DNA of 6,385 bases from an uncultured Holosporaceae bacterium (GTDB lineage Bacteria > Pseudomonadota > Alphaproteobacteria > CAISOG01), in assembly GCA_903887035.1 (NCBI GenBank), contig CAISOG010000244.1, forward strand, positions 1 to 6,385, read 5' to 3'. Within the stretch, counting starts at the first letter, position 1, and every line of letters begins with the position of its first letter. Made by a program: the position numbers and the translations under genes. Below are positions 1-3,897 of the stretch, one piece after another. A model generated the notes under the pieces. It made no database searches. It was not told the DNA's origin and saw nothing but the letters and a program-made list of their open reading frames with translations.

Positions 1-285
1 ACCAATGATCAGAAAAAAACATTGCGTACTGTTATTGGAACACTTCAGGACTTAGGCTTTGTTATTGACAAAGCTGATGATGATTTAGGAACAGTAAGCG
101 CAACTAAACTAGACGGTTTCATGCTCAAAATGACTGTGACCGCAAAACCTCATGGCCAAAAACAAATGTCCGTTCGCGCCAACGCACAGTACAATCTAAC
201 GGCTGTTGAGGATCCTGCACCCTATCAACAGTTTTTTGTAGCCTTAGAAAAGTCGATGTTTTTAACCGCGCATGAAGTTGATTAA
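1..285 (+). CDS. Conserved hypothetical protein, probable lipoprotein, 3' part (5' end outside window)
   Basis: The reading frame is open from the first base to a TAA at 283-285, giving 94 visible residues, so the gene begins upstream. A TTG at 22 could start it, but homologous-looking sequence continues on both sides and no ribosome site precedes it, so I treat it as an internal Leu codon. The visible part has the pattern LQDLGFVID followed by LGTVSATKLDG, then a beta-rich MTVTAKP stretch, VRANAQYN, and a C-terminal DPAPYQQFFVALEKSMFLTA. From memory this resembles a family of small proteobacterial proteins of unknown function, often annotated as lipoproteins; a lipobox would lie upstream and cannot be seen. 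No catalytic motif is visible. The gene is much richer in A+T (about 41% GC over the first 300 bases) than the following one. Function unknown; family assignment is from pattern memory only. Confidence 0.75.
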   Translation, partial: TNDQKKTLRTVIGTLQDLGFVIDKADDDLGTVSATKLDGFMLKMTVTAKPHGQKQMSVRANAQYNLTAVEDPAPYQQFFVALEKSMFLTAHEVD

Positions 286-325
286 CATTTTGGTGATTGC
301 CAAGTGCATTCTTATTAAATTTCAC

Positions 326-353
326 GGCAGATCATTTTATTTTTCTGCTTTTT
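326..353 (+). terminator. Possible weak intrinsic terminator after the first gene
   Basis: GCAGA at 327-331 can pair with TCTGC at 344-348, extended by a G-T pair (326 with 349). The loop is 12 bases and A/T-rich, and five T's follow at 349-353. The stem is short and its loop long, so efficiency is doubtful. The T-run ends just before the start codons of the next gene. It could end transcription of the hypothetical gene, or be chance in an A/T-rich spacer. Confidence 0.3.
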
Positions 354-354
354 G

Positions 355-1326
355 ATGATGCCCATTGACCCAACGCTAATTGCACAGGCTGCCCAGCATT
401 TGTTGCGCGGGGGGCTGGTGGCCTTTCCGACCGAAACGGTTTACGGCCTGGGCGCGGATGCGGGCAATGGCCAGGCGGTGGCGGCCATTTATGCCACAAA
501 GCGGCGTCCCGCCATCAACCCACTGATCTGCCATGTGCCCGACCTGCCCGCCGCAAGGGCGCTGGCGGATTTTTCGCCGCTGGCGGAGCGATTGGCCGCC
601 GCCTTTTGGCCAGGGCCCCTGACCCTCGTACTGCCGCTGCGGCCAGGGGCGGGGATTCACCCGCTGGTGACCGCTGGCCTAACCACGATTGCCCTGCGTT
701 GCCCCGCCCATCCCGATGCCCAGGCCTTGTTACGCGCGGTGGGCAGGCCGATTGCCGCGCCCAGTGCCAATCCGTCTGGCCAACTCAGCAGCACGCGGTT
801 CAGTCATGTCCAGCGTGCCTTTAGCGACCAACCCAACATCGTCATCTTGCCCGACAGCCAATCCCCGTTAGGCCTGGAATCGACCATTGTCGATGGTTGC
901 GGCGATACCCCCCGGCTGCTGCGGGAGGGGGCGATTGCCCGCGAAGAATTGCAGGAACTGTTGGGGGGGACATTATTAGGTGCCTCGGCGCAACCGCCAT
1001 CGTCAGCGACGGGGAAAGCCACCCTCAAGGCGCCCGGCATGATGCGCCGCCACTATGCCCCGCGCAAGCCGCTACGCCTGAACGCCCATGATGTGCGCCC
1101 TGATGAGGCGTTGTTGGCCTTTGGCGCCAACCCCATCGCGGGGGCGGCACACAGCCTGAACCTTAGCGACACGGGCAACCTGCTGGAAGCTGCCGCCAAT
1201 TTCTATGCCATGCTGCATCAGCTGGACAACACCGCCGCCGCCAGCATTGCCGTCATGCCGCTGCCCAACCACGGGCTGGGGCGCGCGCTGAACGACCGCC
1301 TGGCGCGGGCGATTGCCGAGGACTAA
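355..1326 (+). CDS. sua5: L-threonylcarbamoyladenylate synthase, Sua5 type (YrdC plus Sua5 domain)
   Basis: This cytoplasmic enzyme makes threonylcarbamoyl-AMP from threonine, bicarbonate and ATP, the first step of t6A modification at A37 of tRNAs reading ANN codons; TsaD with its partners then transfers the group. The 323 residues match the two-domain Sua5 form (about 320-350 aa), longer than single-domain TsaC/YrdC (about 190 aa). The YrdC domain covers roughly residues 5-205: PTETVYGLG at 25-33, KRR at 49-51 (the conserved KxR nucleotide-binding motif), SANPSG at 137-142 and STIVD at 176-180. The linker APGMMRRHYAP at 226-236 matches the Sua5 consensus SPGMxxxHYxP that covers the active site; residues 240-323 form the Sua5 domain. 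Three adjacent start codons are possible, TTG 352, ATG 355 and ATG 358, and no clear Shine-Dalgarno decides between them; I chose 355. It converges on the TerC-family gene with 16 bases between stops. Sampled GC is about 62%. Assignment is secure; only the start is uncertain. Confidence 0.95.
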   Translation: MMPIDPTLIAQAAQHLLRGGLVAFPTETVYGLGADAGNGQAVAAIYATKRRPAINPLICHVPDLPAARALADFSPLAERLAAAFWPGPLTLVLPLRPGAGIHPLVTAGLTTIALRCPAHPDAQALLRAVGRPIAAPSANPSGQLSSTRFSHVQRAFSDQPNIVILPDSQSPLGLESTIVDGCGDTPRLLREGAIAREELQELLGGTLLGASAQPPSSATGKATLKAPGMMRRHYAPRKPLRLNAHDVRPDEALLAFGANPIAGAAHSLNLSDTGNLLEAAANFYAMLHQLDNTAAASIAVMPLPNHGLGRALNDRLARAIAED

Positions 1327-1342
1327 GTTGATTCAGTCGGGG

Positions 1343-2299
1343 CTAATGCGAATCACCCGCTGGCGCTGGCCGTAATACGGATGCCAACACAGACAGACCA
1401 ATGGTGCCGCCAATCATCGACAGCGTCAGCCATGTTGGCCATTCATGGCCGGTGGCATGTTGAATCATAATCTTAAGGCCGATATAGGCCAACAACACCG
1501 CCAGCCCGTAATGCAGATAGCGAATTTTCGGCAACAATCCCGCAATCAAAAAGTACAGGGAACGCAGCCCCAACACCGCCATCGCGTTAGAGGTAAAGAC
1601 GATAAAGGGATCCAGGGTGATGGCAAAAACCGCCGCAATCGAATCCACCGCAAACACTAAATCGGCAAATTCTACCAACACCAGGGCTAAGGCCATGGGC
1701 GTAAAAACCCGCCGACCATTCAGTTTGATGGAAAATTTTTGACCGTGCAGCTCGTTGGTAAAGGGCAGAAAACGGCGACACAGGCGGATAATCAGCTTTT
1801 GGTCAAAATCCTCTGCCTCATCACCGCCACGCGCCATTTTGTAGGCGCTGATTAACAAAATAATGCCAAAAATATAGAAAATCCAATTGAAATAAGCGAT
1901 TAGGAAGGATCCCGTCACGATAATCACCGCACGCATCACCAGGGCGGCAATAATCCCCCACAACAAAACCCGCCGTTGCAGGCGCAAGGGAATATGAAAA
2001 TAGCTGAAAATCACCATAAAGACGACCAGGTTATCAACCGACAGCGACCATTCTACCAAATAGGCGGTTAAAAAGTCGGCGGCGGGCGCCGCCCCCAATT
2101 TCTGCAGAATCAATAGGTTAAAGCCCAGCGCTAGGGCAATCCAGGTGCCCACCCAAATCGCTGAGCTGCGCATTTTGGGGATTTTGTCCGCATCGCGAAT
2201 CATCACCCACAGGTCAAAAATAAACAGGGGCAGGATCACGGCGGCAAAAATGGCCAACAGCTGCTGCTGCGCCGACCAATCGACAAGTGGGGAAAACAT
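1343..2299 (-). CDS. TerC/Alx family integral membrane protein (probable manganese transporter)
   Basis: A 318-residue polytopic membrane protein, close in length and motifs to E. coli Alx (about 320 aa). TerC-family proteins are linked to Mn2+ export, metal supply to secreted enzymes and, historically, tellurite resistance; export of Mn2+ is the likeliest role here, by inference. About eight or nine hydrophobic segments are visible. Two family signatures carry acidic residues in membrane segments: LVEWSLSVDN at 81-90 (E83, D89) and VEFADLVFAVDS at 209-220 (E210, D213, D219), followed by DPFIVFTSN and LGLRSLYFL. The charged loop at about 156-190 separates the halves. The frame is open 32 codons further, to 2395, but I chose ATG 2299: homology starts there, a GAGGG lies 10 bases upstream (2310-2314), and the extension (LAVASVGLAKQKWCARVR...) is not family-like. 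Stop is TAG at 1343-1345. It lies downstream of tRNA-Lys on the same strand. No manganese (yybP-ykoY) riboswitch is visible before it, unlike E. coli alx. Confidence 0.93.
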   Translation of the reverse strand: MFSPLVDWSAQQQLLAIFAAVILPLFIFDLWVMIRDADKIPKMRSSAIWVGTWIALALGFNLLILQKLGAAPAADFLTAYLVEWSLSVDNLVVFMVIFSYFHIPLRLQRRVLLWGIIAALVMRAVIIVTGSFLIAYFNWIFYIFGIILLISAYKMARGGDEAEDFDQKLIIRLCRRFLPFTNELHGQKFSIKLNGRRVFTPMALALVLVEFADLVFAVDSIAAVFAITLDPFIVFTSNAMAVLGLRSLYFLIAGLLPKIRYLHYGLAVLLAYIGLKIMIQHATGHEWPTWLTLSMIGGTIGLSVLASVLRPAPAGDSH

Positions 2300-2309
2300 T
2301 GCGGGGGTG

Positions 2310-2327
2310 CCCTCATTTGGAATTATA
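2310..2327 (-). promoter_or_regulatory. -10 box and ribosome binding site for the TerC-family gene
   Basis: On the minus strand a perfect TATAAT occupies 2327-2322, with GAGGG at 2314-2310 and the ATG at 2299. A start point about 7 bases after the box would give a leader of only about 16 bases. At 16-18 base spacing no good -35 hexamer is present (GCTAGG or similar), so the promoter call is tentative; the ribosome site is better supported and favours ATG 2299 over upstream in-frame starts. The region is A/T-rich, in which a TATAAT may occur by chance. Confidence 0.4.
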
Positions 2328-2417
2328 AAATTAAAGATCCGAACCCTAGCGCACCATTTTTGCTTTGCCAAGCCGACCGATGCTACGGCCAACACACCCT
2401 CGACTATGGACGGGCAG

Positions 2418-2441
2418 ATAACAGGTAAGGGTTGCTGTTAT
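2418..2441. repeat. 7-bp perfect inverted repeat between tRNA-Lys and the TerC-family gene
   Basis: ATAACAG at 2418-2424 and CTGTTAT at 2435-2441 are exact reverse complements separated by 10 bases. In minus-strand transcription the hairpin would form 14 bases after the tRNA CCA end, following a T5 tract (2452-2448). It has no T-run of its own on the downstream side, so it is not a classic intrinsic terminator. It could protect or help process the tRNA 3' end, be an operator, or be chance. Confidence 0.35.
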
Positions 2442-2455
2442 ACGGAGAAAAACGA

Positions 2456-2531
2456 TGGTGAGCGCGCTGGGGCTCGAACCCAGGACCTACTGATTAAAAG
2501 TCAGTTGCTCTACCGACTGAGCTACGCGCTC
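2456..2531 (-). tRNA. trnK: tRNA-Lys (anticodon UUU), with encoded CCA
   Basis: Read on the minus strand the 76 bases fold as a complete cloverleaf: acceptor GAGCGCG (2531-2525) pairs fully with CGCGCTC, D-arm GCTC/GAGC with an AGTCGGTA loop, anticodon stem ACTGA/TCAGT with loop CTTTTAA, variable loop AGGTC, T-arm CTGGG/CCCAG with loop TTCGAGC, discriminator A and an encoded CCA (2458-2456). The anticodon is TTT, so it reads AAA and AAG lysine codons. This tRNA normally carries t6A at A37, the base directly 3' of the anticodon, which the Sua5 enzyme in this window helps to make. A T5 tract begins three bases after CCA and may assist termination. The gene points away from nuoJ and toward the TerC-family gene, 156 bases from its start codon; co-transcription is possible. 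I see no convincing promoter in the bases before it. Confidence 0.97.
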
Positions 2532-2603
2532 TCACCACCATAATGGGGCTAGCCAACGGATGGCTTAAACCCTAGACCGTGAACCCTAAAAGGCTTAGGC
2601 CAG

Positions 2604-2645
2604 AAAATCAACTCTAAAATCAATCCAAAAATCACCCTTAAAATT
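2604..2645. repeat. Four A-rich repeats at exact 12-bp spacing
   Basis: AAAATCA begins at 2604, 2616 and 2628, and a degenerate AAAATTG at 2640. Each is followed by five variable, C/T-rich bases, giving a strict 12-bp period. It lies about 75-115 bases upstream of the tRNA-Lys 5' end on the minus strand and about 260-300 bases upstream of nuoJ. Candidates are a phased A-tract element, an array of protein binding sites, or a decayed 12-bp tandem duplication. Nothing in the sequence decides between these. Confidence 0.6.
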
Positions 2646-2777
2646 GACCCGTTTGGGGATCGGCGGGCGGCGCGGATAGTTGGCCAGATTTTTACCCAAG
2701 GGTCGACGGCCGCCTTGCGCTATAACGCTTTGAGCTGCATGGTGATTTTTCAACAAACCGATTTATCTGCCACAACC

Positions 2778-2797
2778 CCCTAGCCACCGGGCTTGGG
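2778..2797 (+). promoter_or_regulatory. Stem-loop 1 in the nuoJ leader
   Basis: CCC-T-AGCC (2778-2785) pairs with GGCT-T-GGG (2790-2797) around an ACCG tetraloop, seven pairs with one T-T mismatch. It is 106 bases before the nuoJ start. No T-run follows, so it is not an intrinsic terminator. Whether it is in the transcript depends on the unmapped start site. Confidence 0.35.
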
Positions 2798-2821
2798 ATT
2801 CGATAAAAGAAGGCATGGGTT

Positions 2822-2852
2822 GGGGGAATTTGCCAAACGGCACCAATCCCCC
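2822..2852 (+). promoter_or_regulatory. Stem-loop 2 in the nuoJ leader
   Basis: GGGGGA (2822-2827) pairs with TCCCCC (2847-2852); inside, TGCC (2831-2834) pairs with GGCA (2839-2842) around an AAAC tetraloop, with a 3/4-base internal loop between the stems. Ten pairs, mostly G-C, make it the strongest hairpin I found in the non-coding DNA. It ends 50 bases before the nuoJ start and has no directly following T-run. It may be an RNA regulatory or stabilising structure, or a DNA site. Confidence 0.45.
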
Positions 2853-2890
2853 TGGCCTATCATCGTCTGTTTTGCCCCCGTATTTTTCCC

Positions 2891-2894
2891 AAGG
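2891..2894 (+). promoter_or_regulatory. Ribosome binding site supporting the TTG start of nuoJ
   Basis: AAGG at 2891-2894 is followed by 8 bases and then TTG at 2903. No ATG or GTG occurs in frame between the upstream stop (TAA 2804-2806) and the conserved NuoJ sequence, so this weak site and TTG are the best explanation for initiation. Confidence 0.55.
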
Positions 2895-2902
2895 TTGTTG
2901 CC

Positions 2903-3568
2903 TTGCTGTCACCAATTGATTTCCTGTTTTACCTGTTTGCTGGCTTTACGCTGGCAGCGGGCGTTGGCGTGATTACCGCCCGTAACCCCGTCTATTCGGT
3001 GTTTTTTCTGATTGCCGCCTTTTTGAATGCGGCCGCCCTATTCCTGCTGGCTGGGGCGGAATTTTTGGCCTTTATCCTGATTATCGTCTATCTGGGCGCG
3101 GTGGCAGTGCTGTTTTTGTTCGTGGTGATGATGTTGGATATCAATCTGGCCACTGTGCGGGCAGGCTTTGTCCGCTATTTGCCGATTGCGGCGGTGGTTG
3201 GGGGCATTTTTGCCGCCCAGCTGATCATCATGCTGCTAATCTGGCAACAGTCTGAAACGCCGCCCACCCTGAACGCCTTGGGCAACAGCCCGATGAATCA
3301 GCCTAACAATGTCTATGCTCTGGGGCGGGTGTTGTACACCGACTATTTTGTGGCGTTCCAGACGGCAGGCATCATTTTGCTGATTGCCATGATTGGCGCC
3401 ATCGTGCTAACCCTGCGGCCACGGACGGGCATCAAAACCCAGGTTATTAGCCAGCAAGTTGGCCGTTTGGCCAGTCAAACTGTCCGCCTGGTCGACCTGA
3501 AACCTGGCCAAACACCCCCAACAACGGCTGCAACCACGCCGACTGAGCCGCAGGAAGGTTCGGCCTAA
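2903..3568 (+). CDS. nuoJ: NADH-quinone oxidoreductase subunit J
   Basis: NuoJ (ND6 counterpart) is a membrane subunit of complex I linking the quinone-site region to NuoK and the antiporter-like pumps. The 221-residue protein has five hydrophobic segments. Family hallmarks are ARNPVYSV at 26-33, GAEFLA at 51-56 (E53), and the highly conserved third helix, IVYLGAVAVLFLFVVMMLD at 61-79, known for a pi-bulge in solved structures. A further conserved block, ALGRVLYTDYFVAFQ to GAIVLTLRPR, spans 139-174. The start is TTG 2903, supported by AAGG 8 bases upstream and by the lack of ATG/GTG. Residues 175-221 form a hydrophilic tail; its first part (QVGRLASQTVRLVDLKPGQ) resembles other alphaproteobacterial NuoJ tails, and the last 18 or so residues are Pro/Thr-rich and look lineage-specific. 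It is the first gene of the cluster, 2 bases before nuoK, whereas nuoI normally precedes nuoJ. Confidence 0.96.
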   Translation: MLSPIDFLFYLFAGFTLAAGVGVITARNPVYSVFFLIAAFLNAAALFLLAGAEFLAFILIIVYLGAVAVLFLFVVMMLDINLATVRAGFVRYLPIAAVVGGIFAAQLIIMLLIWQQSETPPTLNALGNSPMNQPNNVYALGRVLYTDYFVAFQTAGIILLIAMIGAIVLTLRPRTGIKTQVISQQVGRLASQTVRLVDLKPGQTPPTTAATTPTEPQEGSA

Positions 3569-3570
3569 CC

Positions 3571-3891
3571 ATGATCTATCCCCCCGCCGTCAGTTCCGCC
3601 CATTTTGCCATCCTAAGTGCGCTGTTGTTTGCCCTGGCGATGGCGGGGCTATTCCTGAATCGCAAAAATCTGATTGTCATGTTGATGTGTGTTGAGCTGA
3701 TGTTGTTGGCCGTCAACCTGATGTTCGTTGGCTTTTCGGCGCAATGGCAAAACCTGACCGGCCAGATTATGGCGATGTTTGTGCTGACGGTGGCGGCGGC
3801 TGAGGCTGCTATTGGTCTGGCGATTCTGGTGGTCTATTTCCGCAACCGCCACACGATTGCGGTTGACGATCTTAACAGTTTGCAGGGTTAG
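3571..3891 (+). CDS. nuoK: NADH-quinone oxidoreductase subunit K
   Basis: NuoK (ND4L counterpart) is a three-helix membrane subunit in the proton path between the quinone site and the antiporter-like subunits. At 106 residues it is near the usual 100-102. Two buried glutamates essential in E. coli NuoK (E36 and E72) are present as E42 in MCVELMLLAVNLMF and E78 in TVAAAEAAIGLAI. The sequence FLNRKNLIVMLMCVELM is typical. The N-terminus is about six residues longer than in E. coli. ATG 3571 lies 2 bases after the nuoJ stop; AGGAAGG at 3552-3558 within the nuoJ end is 12 bases upstream, rather far for a Shine-Dalgarno, so translational coupling to nuoJ is likely. Stop TAG at 3889-3891. Confidence 0.97.
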   Translation: MIYPPAVSSAHFAILSALLFALAMAGLFLNRKNLIVMLMCVELMLLAVNLMFVGFSAQWQNLTGQIMAMFVLTVAAAEAAIGLAILVVYFRNRHTIAVDDLNSLQG

Positions 3892-3897
3892 GGGAGC

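Larger units (their letters stand above)
2532..2902. other. Intergenic region of about 370 bases between divergent tRNA-Lys and nuoJ
   Basis: I see no supportable protein gene here. It should contain the divergent promoters for tRNA-Lys (minus) and the nuoJKLM transcript (plus). Visible elements are a GGCTAGCC palindrome (2547-2554), an AGCCA/TGGCT inverted repeat (2551-2565), the 12-bp-spaced A-rich array (2604-2645), a TATAAC box-like hexamer at 2721-2726 without a matching -35, and two stem-loops near nuoJ. In the nuoJ frame the sequence is open from 2807, but that stretch has no ATG or GTG before the TTG at 2903 and does not look like NuoJ. Confidence 0.8.

Noticed and set aside
376..660. 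Minus-strand open frame within sua5
   Set aside because: It is a GC-rich shadow of the YrdC-domain coding sequence, with no recognisable motif.
2300..2395. 32-codon N-terminal extension of the TerC-family protein
   Set aside because: The extension is not family-like, and ATG 2299 has GAGGG upstream and begins at the expected point.
2300..2455. Possible manganese riboswitch before the TerC-family gene
   Set aside because: I looked for the conserved yybP-ykoY core on the minus strand and did not see it in this 156-base interval; a covariance search would be decisive.
2145..2543. Plus-strand open frame of 132 codons ending in GARTQDLLIKSQLLYRLSYALSPP
   Set aside because: It runs antisense through the TerC-family start and the tRNA-Lys gene; this peptide pattern is the usual false translation of a tRNA.
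2341..2589. GAACCCTA-like words at 2341, 2567 and 2581 as a repeat family
   Set aside because: The shared word is only 7-8 bases, the spacing is irregular and no flanking similarity exists; chance is adequate.
2644..2649. TTGACC as a -35 box for nuoJ
   Set aside because: The DNA 16-18 bases downstream is GC-rich with no -10-like hexamer.
2662..2714. GGCGGC (2666-2671) with GCCGCC (2709-2714) as a hairpin
   Set aside because: The loop is 37 bases and the sequence is GC-rich, so a 6-bp match is expected by chance.
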